This document shows positions 36,186-45,109 of a stretch of 64,000 nt of DNA, piece by piece. Source of the stretch: Acidobacteriaceae bacterium KBS 89. Lineage in GTDB: Bacteria; Acidobacteriota; Terriglobia; Terriglobales; Acidobacteriaceae. Where the stretch lies: positions 372,001-436,000 of the forward strand of contig KB906759.1 of the NCBI GenBank assembly GCA_000381605.1, written 5' to 3'. Positions within the stretch are counted from its first letter, which is position 1; the number at the start of each line of letters is the position of its first letter. The notes below the pieces were generated by a model that was not told the DNA's origin, ran no database searches, and was given only the letters and a program-made list of their open reading frames with translations. The position numbers were made by a program, and so were the translations under genes.

Positions 36186-39100
36186 TTAGAAGATAATTTT
36201 GCCGGCGAACTGCAGAATGCGAGCCGGAAAAGTGGAGCCAGCGGCGACAACACCGAAAGTACTCGAGCCGAAGTTGCTCTGTGGAAAGGCGTAATTGGTC
36301 TGGTTGAGAAGATTGAAGGCCTCCACCCGGAAGTCGAAGGATGTGCCTTCGGGATAGAGCGGGAAGTTCTTGTGCAGGCCGAGGTCGAGCTGGTAGAAGG
36401 GGTCAAAGCGAATCGAGTTGCGACCCGTGTTTCCATAGGGATGGTTGGGATCAGGAAGGCTGAAGGCCGCGGGGTTAAGGGTGAGGAGACCCGTATTCCC
36501 GCTGGCCTTCACCCGCTGCGACTTGGGAAGGACCGGGTTGCCGACCTGGTTGGGGCGTTGAGCAAGCAACGGACTGACTTGCTGGAAGCTGGTGGGCGAG
36601 TAGGTGACGTTCACCGGAAGGCCGCTGCCTGCGCTGTTGATCGCTGTGACCTGCCAGCCGCCGAGGAGCTCCTGCATGAGGAACGGAGCACTGCCGCCGA
36701 ATGCGTGGCCCCTGCCGTAGGGCAGATCGTAGACGAGAGATAGGACATCGTTCACTGGCTGGTTATAGCCGGAGGGTCCACGCTCGCCAAGAGCATTCGC
36801 GAGGTTGATGCGCGAGTTGTCGCCGTCGTTCGCGTCGAGGTGGCCACCGGCATTGTCGAGCGCGCGAGACCATGTGAAGGAGTTCAACAGGTAGAGACCG
36901 TGGCCAGCGCGATGTTCGAACTTTGCCTGCAGCGCGTTGTACGAGAGGAAGCCCTGCGGCAGAGTTTCTTCGATGGTCGTGAAGGTCTGGATAGGACGGC
37001 GTGCCGCGAGGCTGAGGCATCCGTTGGTGCTGCCCGCTGCGCCGCTCCCGTTGCAGGTCGCGGTCACGGCATTGGGCGCTGATTGATTGAGGTCTGCGAG
37101 AACCTGAAGTTTGACGCCGTGTTCGCCGACGTATGAGACTTCAAAGGTGCTGGAGTTGCCGATCTGCCGCTGCACCGTGAGATGGTATCCCTGCACGTAA
37201 CCAGTAGGCAGATCCTTGGGGATGTAGCGGGCTTGCGCTGTGAGATTGCTTGCTGCGGTGACGTTCGACGGACTGGTTAAGCCGGTGGGATAGCCCTGGA
37301 TCGTAGGACGGAAACAAGGCGTTGGATTGCCGGGGCTGTAAGGCGCGTTGGCTTGCGCGGCGGTGCAGATGGGCAGCGCCTTTTGCGCCGATCCGATCAC
37401 GGCTGGATTTGCGAAGAGCGGCGCCTGCACGATATTGGTGTTGACGATCGCGGGAAGGTTGTAGACGAGCAGATTTTCGCCACCCTCGCGGTTGAACTGC
37501 GCATAGTTCAGCCCATAGCCTGCGAGGACCACCGTTTTCGAATCGAGCGAATACGCGAGACCGAAACGCGGAGCGAAGTCCGTCTTCGGCATATTGACCA
37601 GCGCGCGGTTGTAGAGAGAGCCGGAGGAGGCCTGGATAAGTGACTGAGTGCCCGGATCGTAGTTGGAGAGCCGGTTGTTGGACTCCCATTGCGGTGTCAC
37701 GAGTTCGTAACGCAGACCGGCGTTGATGGTGAGGCGCGAGTTGACGCGAATGTCGTCCTGAAAGTAGATGTAGTTCATTCGCTGATTGAGATGCACGTTG
37801 ACGAAGTTGTTGAGTTGGTAGGTATCACGTGCACCGAAGATAAAGTCGGAGAGCGAAACAGCCTCTTTGGTGCCGGTGTCTGCTCCGCTGAGAAGGCTGG
37901 AGGTGGCGCCGGTGAAGCTGAACCCACCGTTGTACGTGTCCTGACCATAGGTCGGGTTGAAGTCGTCGATGGTGGTGTAGATTGCCTGGTACTCGTAGCC
38001 GACCTTGTACGTGCTTCGTCCGTGGATCTGTGTGTAGTTGATCTTTGGATTGAAGATGTAGGGATTCTGGTACTGCGGGTTGCTGCCCTGATTTCCAAAC
38101 TGCGAAAAACCGGAGACGCTCTGCACATTCAGGCTGCGGACGACAGCGGGATCGGTGGGTAGTCCGGGGATGCCCGCCATCAGACTGGGAAGGCTCGCAC
38201 CATAGGGGCTTTTGCCGCCATCGGTGCGGGTGAAGGCAAAGCGTGCGTCAAGGATCGAGTTCTGATTGAAGACGTGCGTAACGCCACCGGCAATTTGCTG
38301 GTTGAAGATGTTGACGGTGCCGTTGCTGTTGCCTCCGGCCGGTCCCTGAATGTTTGGCGGTGAAACGATCTTGCCCTGGTGCTGGCTGTAGCGAACGAAG
38401 GCCGTGGTGCGCGCATTGAAGGTCTCGTCGACACGAATGTCGCCCTTGTCGTCGTTGATGGTGTCGGGCGGAAGCGACGCGTAGTTGTTGGCGAAGGGTC
38501 CGCCGGGAACGTTAGGTTGGGGCAGAGCGGTGAGGACACCCTTGGCAAAAGAAGAGATGGAAGGATCGCTGAACGGGATCACACCGTTGGCGTAGGTCTG
38601 ACCGGTGATGGGATTGACTAATTTCACCGGAGAGATGTTTCCGTTTTTGTCGGGTGCGGTGAGAAACGTGTAGCCGCCGTTAGCCTTCGCCAGTGTGCTG
38701 GTGCCGTTCTGGTCCATCGTGGGGACGGTTGCCTGATTGATGGCGTGAACGACCTGGCGCGTGCCCTCGTAGTCGGCGAAGAAAAAGAGGTGATCTTTCC
38801 AGATGGGACCGCCGAAGGTTCCACCGAATTGATTGCGGATGAGAACAGGTTTTTGAGGAGCGCCTGTGAGGGGATTCGAAGGCGGTGTGAAGGGACCGAC
38901 GGCGTTGAAGACTGTATTGCGCAGGTAGTCGTAAGCCTTGCCGTGGAAGTTATTGGTGCCGCTGCGAATGCTGACGTTGATTACGGCTCCTGCGGAGCGT
39001 CCGAACTCGGCGCTGTAGTTGTCGGTCTCGACGCGGAACTCGGAGATCGCATCGGGCGACGGAGGAATTGCCTGGTTTGAGAATCCCTGGTTTGACGTTC

Positions 39101-39707
39101 CGTAGGCGTTGTTGTCGAGACCGTCGAGGAGGAAGTTGTTGAACTCGCTGCGCTGACCGTTGACGTTGAAGGAGGCGTCGCGGCTGCTGTCGGTTGTGTT
39201 CTCGAGGATGTTGCGGCGGACACCTGGGACCAGAGCGGCGAGATCGGCATAGGCCCGGCCGTTGAGTGGGAGGTTCTCGACCTCGCGGGTTCCGATGACC
39301 TGACCGCGTTCGCTGCTTTCAGTCTCCAGCAAAGCAGCGGTAGCATCGACGGTGACCGCCTCGGTGTTCGAGCCGATCTTCAGGGCGACGTCCACCCGCT
39401 GACGAGCGTTGACGGTTACTCTAAATATCTGCGTTGTGCTGGTGTCGAAACCGTTCGCCTGGGCGGTCACCTGATACTGACCAATCTTTACGTCCGTGAA
39501 CTCATAGGCTCCCTGAGCGTTTGTTTGGGCTGCCACTTGAGATTTGGTCTCTTGATTGACAAGGGAGACAGTTGCACCGGAGACCACGGCGCCAGAGGCG
39601 TCGCGCACATAACCGAGGACAGAGGCAGTCTCGAACTGAGCGTACATCGAAGTGGGTTGCAACAGACCAACACATGCCAACAGGAAAACGAAAAAGAGGC
39701 GCTTCAC
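36186..39707 (-). CDS. Oar-like TonB-dependent receptor heading a phosphoesterase operon
   Basis: An 1173-residue outer-membrane receptor. The GTG at 39707 is the start, with GGAG five to six bases upstream; an ATG two bases earlier is out of frame and meets TGA at once. The signal peptide ends at about residue 24 (SMYAQ). Residues 28-115 form the carboxypeptidase-regulatory domain (VLGYVRDASGAVVSGATVSL). The plug has NLPLNGRAYADLAALVPGV and the VNGQRSEFNNFLLDG motif, and the barrel runs to a final Phe-rich end (ILQFAGKIIF). Its downstream partners are a metallophosphoesterase and a PI-PLC, so a phosphorylated lipid or inositol ligand is a reasonable guess. Confidence 0.92.
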   Translation of the reverse strand: MKRLFFVFLLACVGLLQPTSMYAQFETASVLGYVRDASGAVVSGATVSLVNQETKSQVAAQTNAQGAYEFTDVKIGQYQVTAQANGFDTSTTQIFRVTVNARQRVDVALKIGSNTEAVTVDATAALLETESSERGQVIGTREVENLPLNGRAYADLAALVPGVRRNILENTTDSSRDASFNVNGQRSEFNNFLLDGLDNNAYGTSNQGFSNQAIPPSPDAISEFRVETDNYSAEFGRSAGAVINVSIRSGTNNFHGKAYDYLRNTVFNAVGPFTPPSNPLTGAPQKPVLIRNQFGGTFGGPIWKDHLFFFADYEGTRQVVHAINQATVPTMDQNGTSTLAKANGGYTFLTAPDKNGNISPVKLVNPITGQTYANGVIPFSDPSISSFAKGVLTALPQPNVPGGPFANNYASLPPDTINDDKGDIRVDETFNARTTAFVRYSQHQGKIVSPPNIQGPAGGNSNGTVNIFNQQIAGGVTHVFNQNSILDARFAFTRTDGGKSPYGASLPSLMAGIPGLPTDPAVVRSLNVQSVSGFSQFGNQGSNPQYQNPYIFNPKINYTQIHGRSTYKVGYEYQAIYTTIDDFNPTYGQDTYNGGFSFTGATSSLLSGADTGTKEAVSLSDFIFGARDTYQLNNFVNVHLNQRMNYIYFQDDIRVNSRLTINAGLRYELVTPQWESNNRLSNYDPGTQSLIQASSGSLYNRALVNMPKTDFAPRFGLAYSLDSKTVVLAGYGLNYAQFNREGGENLLVYNLPAIVNTNIVQAPLFANPAVIGSAQKALPICTAAQANAPYSPGNPTPCFRPTIQGYPTGLTSPSNVTAASNLTAQARYIPKDLPTGYVQGYHLTVQRQIGNSSTFEVSYVGEHGVKLQVLADLNQSAPNAVTATCNGSGAAGSTNGCLSLAARRPIQTFTTIEETLPQGFLSYNALQAKFEHRAGHGLYLLNSFTWSRALDNAGGHLDANDGDNSRINLANALGERGPSGYNQPVNDVLSLVYDLPYGRGHAFGGSAPFLMQELLGGWQVTAINSAGSGLPVNVTYSPTSFQQVSPLLAQRPNQVGNPVLPKSQRVKASGNTGLLTLNPAAFSLPDPNHPYGNTGRNSIRFDPFYQLDLGLHKNFPLYPEGTSFDFRVEAFNLLNQTNYAFPQSNFGSSTFGVVAAGSTFPARILQFAGKIIF

Positions 39708-39795
39708 ATGATCTCCAAAGAATGGTGTCGACTAGGCCGCCCTTTGTGGGCGTTCAAGTAATCGGTGACTAAGGAGACTCTATGGAGATATTGTG

Positions 39796-39808
39796 TATAT
39801 CAGATATA
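39796..39808. promoter_or_regulatory. Candidate operator palindrome between divergent operons
   Basis: TATATC-A-GATATA is a perfect 13-bp palindrome located 58 bases before the lactonase ATG and 88 bases before the receptor GTG. Its position and symmetry fit a dimeric repressor site; no regulator gene lies nearby. Confidence 0.4.
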
Positions 39809-39865
39809 ACGAAAGTTACGGAGCGAAGAAATCAGTCTGGCTGAACAGACGATAGAATTGCCGAA

Positions 39866-40720
39866 ATGATCGCGAGTCCATGTGCACGATCCGAGGTTAT
39901 CGATGCTCATCACCATCTCTGGCGCTACTCTGCAGCCGAATACGACTGGATCGACGATAGTATGGCGACGCTGCATCGTGATTTCCTACCCACGGACCTG
40001 ATTGCTGAGCTTGCAAACGCTCGGATTGACGGCACGGTGGCAGTGCAGGCGCGGCAATCCGTCGAAGAGACACGATGGCTGCTCGAGTTGGCGCGGGACT
40101 GTGAAGCGATTCGCGGTGTTGTGGGATGGGCACCTATCGCGACTTTGGATTTTGAAGCCTCGCTGGCTACGCTTGCAGCAGACCCAAAGCTTGTAGGGTT
40201 GCGCCACGTTGTTCAAGCTGAACCCGCCGGGTTCCTGGATAGCGCGGACTTCAATCGTGGCATTCGGGCAATGCGAACGGCAGGCCTCGCGTACGATCTG
40301 CTCATCGTCGACCGCCAGCTTGAGGAGGCGATTCGTTTCGTTGATCAGCACCCGCAACAAACATTTGTCCTCGATCACATCGCAAAACCAAAGATCGCAG
40401 CTGGAGAGATCGAGCCGTGGCGTAGCCGGATGATTGATATGAGCAAACGCGACAACGTATGTTGCAAACTCTCCGGTTTGGTGACGGAAGATTCGTGGTC
40501 CCGCTGGTCGATCGAGTCGTTGCGCCCCTATGTGGACACTGTTGTAGGGAGCTTTGGCGTTGATCGCCTGATCGCCGGCTCCGATTGGCCCGTGTGCCTG
40601 GTGGCCACCAATTATGCTGGATGGTGGCAGCTGCTGCGGGACTACTTTGCGGCGTTCAGCGAGGACGAGCGCGCAAAGATCTTCGGCGCCACGGCCAAAA
40701 GCGTCTACCAGTTGGAATGA
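39866..40720 (+). CDS. Amidohydrolase-family sugar lactonase (fucono-/rhamnonolactonase-like)
   Basis: A 284-residue member of the COG3618 amidohydrolases. Key residues: DAHHHLW with the HxH metal pair, FVLDHIAKP with a further His, and AGSDWPVC with the catalytic Asp. Characterised relatives hydrolyse L-fucono-, L-rhamnono- or other aldonolactones. It is translationally coupled to the dehydrogenase gene that follows (a reading frame opens with ATGA over its stop). Cytoplasmic, no signal peptide. The exact sugar is not determined. Confidence 0.83.
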   Translation: MIASPCARSEVIDAHHHLWRYSAAEYDWIDDSMATLHRDFLPTDLIAELANARIDGTVAVQARQSVEETRWLLELARDCEAIRGVVGWAPIATLDFEASLATLAADPKLVGLRHVVQAEPAGFLDSADFNRGIRAMRTAGLAYDLLIVDRQLEEAIRFVDQHPQQTFVLDHIAKPKIAAGEIEPWRSRMIDMSKRDNVCCKLSGLVTEDSWSRWSIESLRPYVDTVVGSFGVDRLIAGSDWPVCLVATNYAGWWQLLRDYFAAFSEDERAKIFGATAKSVYQLE

Positions 40721-40734
40721 ATCGGGAGAACATG

Positions 40735-41751
40735 ATGAAGGCAGTCGTCATACAGGGGCCCGGTGAGGCGAGACTGGTTGATATTCCGGATCCTTCCGGA
40801 GGTCCAAACGACGCCTTACTGCAAGTCAGAATGATCGGACTGTGCGGCACAGACCTGAATACCTTCCGCGGCAAAAACCCGCTCGTTACCTTTCCGCGAG
40901 TTCTAGGTCACGAGGTAGCCGCAACGATTCTCGATCCTGGTGGCACACCTCAGAATGGTTTACGCGAAGGAACAGCGGTCACGCCGGCGCCTTACACCGC
41001 TTGCGGCCAATGCGCCAGTTGTCTCCGTGGCCGCCCCAACGCGTGCCGCTCCAACCAGACGCTCGGAGTGCAACGCAACGGTGCCCTGACCGAACGCATC
41101 ATGGTCCCGACTGAAAAACTCTACAGCGCACACCTCTCTCTCAAAGAGCTATGTCTCGTGGAACCATTGACCGTGGGTTTCCACGCCGTCGCGCGGGGAA
41201 GCGTCACCGCACGCGATACCGTCGCGGTCTTCGGTTGCGGCGGCGTGGGCCTGGGCGCAATCTCAGCAGCGGCGTTTCGCGGTGCTCGTGTCATCGCGAT
41301 TGACATGGATGACGCGAAGCTCGAGATCGGGCGCATGGCAGGCGCCAGCGAATTCATCCATTCAGGCAAAGACGATCTGCATCTTCGGTTGAGTGAACTT
41401 ACCGACGGGCGTGGGCCAGACTGCATCATCGAGGCTATCGGGCTGCCGCAGACGTTTCGAGCCAGTGTCGAAGAGGTCGCTTTCACGGGCCGCGTTGTCT
41501 ATATCGGCTATGCGAAAGAACCGGTAGCATATGAGACCAGTCTCTTCGTGCAGAAAGAACTGGACATCCGTGGCTCGCGCAATGCGTTGCCTGAGGACTT
41601 CCATGAGGTGATCCGGATGCTCGAGGGAGGACGCTTCCCTATCGACGATGTGATCTCAGCGGTCGTGCCTATCGAAGAAGCCCCGGAGATGCTACGGCAG
41701 TGGAGCGCGACTCCCACTGCGTTTACCAAAATTATGGTTCAGGTAAGTTAG
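40735..41751 (+). CDS. Zinc-dependent medium-chain sugar/alcohol dehydrogenase
   Basis: A 338-residue MDR enzyme. I chose ATG 40735 (MKAVVIQGPG) because GGGAG is six bases upstream; the ATGs at 40717 and 40732 are alternatives. Catalytic zinc ligands are seen in GLCGTDLN and LGHEVA, and the structural zinc site is complete (CGQCASCLRGRPNAC). The NAD(P) fold carries FGCGGVGLGAISAA. Related enzymes oxidise sorbitol, L-galactonate or similar polyols. Together with the lactonase it fits oxidative sugar catabolism: sugar to lactone to acid. Confidence 0.88.
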   Translation: MKAVVIQGPGEARLVDIPDPSGGPNDALLQVRMIGLCGTDLNTFRGKNPLVTFPRVLGHEVAATILDPGGTPQNGLREGTAVTPAPYTACGQCASCLRGRPNACRSNQTLGVQRNGALTERIMVPTEKLYSAHLSLKELCLVEPLTVGFHAVARGSVTARDTVAVFGCGGVGLGAISAAAFRGARVIAIDMDDAKLEIGRMAGASEFIHSGKDDLHLRLSELTDGRGPDCIIEAIGLPQTFRASVEEVAFTGRVVYIGYAKEPVAYETSLFVQKELDIRGSRNALPEDFHEVIRMLEGGRFPIDDVISAVVPIEEAPEMLRQWSATPTAFTKIMVQVS

Positions 41752-41772
41752 CCAACGGGTTCTCCATCATCA

Positions 41773-42570
41773 TCAGCGTAGATTGACGAATCCTCCGTCC
41801 AGCGGATAGTCGACACCGGTTAGAAAACCTGCCTCATCAGAACAGAGAAAGAGGGCGAGATTGGCCACCTCTTCAGGTTCTCCCATACGCCCGATAGGCT
41901 GCGCCGCGGAGAGTTTCTCGAACATCTCAGCTTCTTTGCCCGGATAGTTCTTTGCAAGATACCCATCGACGAAGCCTGTATGCACACGCGCCGGTGAGAT
42001 AGCGTTGCAGCGAATGTTCTGCTTCAGGAAGTCACGTGCGATGGAATAGGTCATCGACAGCACAGCGCCTTTGCTCATCGAATAACTGAACCGGTCCTCA
42101 AGCCCGCTGGACGCAGAGATCGACGCCATGTTCAAGATCACTCCTCCGCCAGCTTTGACCATCGACCCAATACAGGCGCTTGTGCAATGGAAGACACTCT
42201 TGACGTTGACCTGAAAGACGCGATCAAAGTCCTCCGCAGTGGTGGTATCGACTCGCCCAATTCCCGCGATGCCCGCGTTATTGACCAGAATGTGAATGCG
42301 TTCACGCGTCAGAAGATCTCCAAAGACACGGTCGACCTCTTCTTTTACTGCCACGTTGCAGGCATGGCCTTTGGCGCTCCCGCCGGCCTGGGCAATTCGC
42401 TGTACGGCGTCGCTCGCAGCGTCCAGGCTGAGGTCAACGATGTGAACCGTGGCGCCTGCAAGTGCGAAAGCCGAAGCGATGGCAAAGCCGATTCCATTGG
42501 CGCCTCCTGTGACGATGGCGGAGCGGCCGTCGAGTCGAAACTTTCCGAGTTTTGCCGAATCAGAGTGCAT
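41773..42570 (-). CDS. Short-chain dehydrogenase/reductase
   Basis: A 265-residue classical SDR. It has the cofactor motif TGGANGIGFA, NNAGIAG, the Ser of MASISAS and the YSMSK catalytic Tyr-Lys pair, and ends with DYPLDGGFVNLR as in sugar-oxidising SDRs. GAGG lies five bases before ATG 42570. It converges with the Zn-dehydrogenase (21-base gap) and is divergent from the Gfo/Idh/MocA gene. A role as a sugar or 2-keto-3-deoxy-acid dehydrogenase is inferred from context. Confidence 0.9.
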   Translation of the reverse strand: MHSDSAKLGKFRLDGRSAIVTGGANGIGFAIASAFALAGATVHIVDLSLDAASDAVQRIAQAGGSAKGHACNVAVKEEVDRVFGDLLTRERIHILVNNAGIAGIGRVDTTTAEDFDRVFQVNVKSVFHCTSACIGSMVKAGGGVILNMASISASSGLEDRFSYSMSKGAVLSMTYSIARDFLKQNIRCNAISPARVHTGFVDGYLAKNYPGKEAEMFEKLSAAQPIGRMGEPEEVANLALFLCSDEAGFLTGVDYPLDGGFVNLR

Positions 42571-42644
42571 GTTGTCCTCACGTAATATGGTCAGATCGAT
42601 ATCCGATTGTAGAGGCTAAGGCCGTGCAACGAAATGGAGAGCAG

Positions 42645-43739
42645 ATGGAGAGCAACGAAGAGCGCTATCGGCAGGCAGCGGAGAACTCCGCACCTCCTCG
42701 TCCGAAGGCTGCTCGACCGATCGTGATTCTTGGCGCCGGTGGCATCGTTCGTGCGGCGCATCTACCCGCGTATGACAAGGCCGGTTTCCCGGTAATTGCA
42801 ATCGCGGATAGTGCAAGCGGCAAAGCGGCGGAACTGGCTGCAGAAAAAAACATCGGCCGCGGCTTTGATTCGATCGCGGAAGCTGTGCGGTTTGCGCCAG
42901 CGGACGCCATCTTCGATATTGCGGTTCCGGCCACGCAGATCATGACCATCCTGCCTCTGCTTCCACCCGGGGCGGCTGTTCTGATGCAGAAGCCGATGGG
43001 GGAGACGCTTGACGAGGCCACTGCAATACGCGATCTGTGCCGCCAGCGCGGGCTCGTCGCCGCGGTGAACTTTCAACTGCGTTATGCGCCAAACAATCTC
43101 GCTGCAGTTGCGCTGGCCCAGGCCGGCCTGCTCGGAGAGTTGCACGATATGGAGGTCCAGGTTCGCACCTACACTCCGTGGAAGCTCTGGACTTTTCTTG
43201 CGACCGCTCCACGCCTCGAGATTCTCTACCACAGCATTCATTATGTCGACCTCATTCGCTCGTGGCTCGGTAACCCTCTGGGGGTCTACGCAAAGACGGT
43301 GAGGAATCCGCAAACTGCAGCACTGGCCGCCACCAAGTCTTCTATCGTCCTCGACTACGGTGAGTGGAAGCGTGTGTTTGTCGTCACCAACCATGGGCAT
43401 GACTTCCCCGCAGAGACTCATCGCAGCTTTGTGCAATGGGAAGGAACAGGCGGCGCAATGCGGATGGACATGGGAGTGAATCTCGACTACCCCAAGGGCG
43501 TGCCGGACACGCTGGCCTATGCCGAACGCGGCACTCTCGGCGGCCACTGGAAGAGCCTGCCAGTGAAGGGCAACTGGTTTCCAGATGCATTTGTAGGAAG
43601 CATGGGTGCGCTCCAGTCCTACGTCGAAGGATCGACCTCAGCGTTGCCAATCGGATTCGAATCGGCCTACGAGACGATGGCCCTCGTCGAGGCAGCGTAT
43701 CGCTCAAGCGCTCGTCCGGCGGAGCCGCTGCCTCTCTAG
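42645..43739 (+). CDS. Gfo/Idh/MocA-family oxidoreductase
   Basis: A 364-residue NAD(P)-dependent oxidoreductase. ATG 42645 has GGAG six bases upstream; the frame is open further but overlaps the divergent SDR start. The Rossmann motif is LGAGGIVRAAHLPAY. The usual EKP catalytic motif reads QKP (MQKPMGETLDEA), with the Lys kept. The C-terminal domain includes NFQLRYAPNN and LYHSIHYVDLIRS. Likely acts on a sugar or sugar acid from pectin breakdown. Confidence 0.87.
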   Translation: MESNEERYRQAAENSAPPRPKAARPIVILGAGGIVRAAHLPAYDKAGFPVIAIADSASGKAAELAAEKNIGRGFDSIAEAVRFAPADAIFDIAVPATQIMTILPLLPPGAAVLMQKPMGETLDEATAIRDLCRQRGLVAAVNFQLRYAPNNLAAVALAQAGLLGELHDMEVQVRTYTPWKLWTFLATAPRLEILYHSIHYVDLIRSWLGNPLGVYAKTVRNPQTAALAATKSSIVLDYGEWKRVFVVTNHGHDFPAETHRSFVQWEGTGGAMRMDMGVNLDYPKGVPDTLAYAERGTLGGHWKSLPVKGNWFPDAFVGSMGALQSYVEGSTSALPIGFESAYETMALVEAAYRSSARPAEPLPL

Positions 43740-43746
43740 GCGCAAC

Positions 43747-45039
43747 TCAGCCGGTGACGACCGCGCATTTCTTCACGAACTCCGGGTCGATGTCGACGCC
43801 GAAGCCCGGCCCGGTCGGCACCTGGATCACGCCGTTGCTGTCGCTCCGCAGACTCGATGTCTCGCAGTGATAAGGCAGCTCTGTGTTGAACTCCTTGAAC
43901 TCGTGATACGGTCCCGAGTTCGGAATCGCGGAGACGAAGTGCATCATGTAGACGTAGCCGAGGCCAGTGGATGAGATGTGCGGGATGCACTGCTTGCCGA
44001 AGGCGTTGGCCATGCGCGCCACCTGCATGCAACGGATCATGCCACCGAAATAAAACATGTCCTGCTGCACGATTGATAGGCCGCCGTTGGCGATAAGCCA
44101 GCGGAAGTTGTGCGTGCTTGGCTCCTGCTCTCCACCCGCGATGGGGATCTCGAGCGCATCCGCCACCACTTTGTTGTCTTCATACCAATCAAAGGGCACG
44201 GGCTCTTCGTAGAACGCGTACTTGTATTCCTGCATCAACTTGCCAATCGGGATGGCTTCGGCGGCCGTATAGGATCCGTTAGCGTCGGCAGAGATGACCA
44301 TCTGGTCTCCAAAGGTTTTGCGCACGAGCGGAATCAGCTTCTCGCTTCGGCCGGCTGGCGTCTCCGGATGCGACATGCGTCCGCCCAGCTTGAACTTGAT
44401 CGCCTTTGCGTTCGATATGGCGACGTCTCGCTTGATGTGTTCGATCGTCTCTTCGGCGGTGATGTCACGCTCACCGTTGGCCTGGTACACGGCGATCTTG
44501 GTGTTGTAGATCTTGTCGCTGATCAGCAGTCCAATTGGTCGCTTTGCCATCTTGCCGAACATGTCGAGAATCGCAAACTCGATCGTCGCAATCGGCACCC
44601 AGATCGCGAGAGACTGCGCCTTGTAGTTATTTTCGTAGACCGTGACTGCAGGAATCAGCTCCTCGATGTCGCGCGCGTCTTTCCCGATAAAGAAGGGAGC
44701 GATGTGTTTCACGAACATCGGGTACAACACTTCCATCTGCTGCGCATTGGAAACCGACAACCCTTCGTGCCCGTCCTTCGACCGCACGCGACACAGATAC
44801 TGCTTCTTGTTGCGAAGAAGTTCTACCGACTCGATGATGACCGGATCAGGAAAGAGACTGCGTTTGAACACGGGCTCTTTCAGGATGGCGTCAAGCTTCG
44901 CGTAGCGCTCCTTCAGTGTCCCGGGCAGTCCGTGCCGTGGCGCGCTGAGAAACTGGGCTCCTGCCACTGAAGGAAGGGCCGCGGCTACCGCGCCGCTGGA
45001 AAGAGCTGTGGTGAGAAAGTGGCGACGGGTCGTGTTCAC
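43747..45039 (-). CDS. Tat-exported enolase-superfamily sugar-acid dehydratase-like protein
   Basis: A 430-residue mandelate-racemase/muconate-lactonising-type protein. The GTG start at 45039 has AGGAG eight bases upstream and opens a twin-arginine signal (TTRRHFLTTALSSGA...VAGAQ). The barrel carries the KxK motif in KAIKFKLGG and the metal ligands Asp in SADANGSY, Glu in FYEEPVP and Glu in GGEQEPSTHNF. Relatives dehydrate L-fuconate, L-rhamnonate or galactonate. Export is unusual for an enzyme whose relatives work in the cytoplasm. It converges with the Gfo/Idh/MocA gene and follows the lyase gene by 70 bp. Confidence 0.85.
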   Translation of the reverse strand: MNTTRRHFLTTALSSGAVAAALPSVAGAQFLSAPRHGLPGTLKERYAKLDAILKEPVFKRSLFPDPVIIESVELLRNKKQYLCRVRSKDGHEGLSVSNAQQMEVLYPMFVKHIAPFFIGKDARDIEELIPAVTVYENNYKAQSLAIWVPIATIEFAILDMFGKMAKRPIGLLISDKIYNTKIAVYQANGERDITAEETIEHIKRDVAISNAKAIKFKLGGRMSHPETPAGRSEKLIPLVRKTFGDQMVISADANGSYTAAEAIPIGKLMQEYKYAFYEEPVPFDWYEDNKVVADALEIPIAGGEQEPSTHNFRWLIANGGLSIVQQDMFYFGGMIRCMQVARMANAFGKQCIPHISSTGLGYVYMMHFVSAIPNSGPYHEFKEFNTELPYHCETSSLRSDSNGVIQVPTGPGFGVDIDPEFVKKCAVVTG

Positions 45040-45109
45040 GGTGCGATTCTCCTGATGTAACTATCGGTCTGCAATGCCAGTCTAACGAAGCTGCCATAAA
45101 ACCGGAGTC

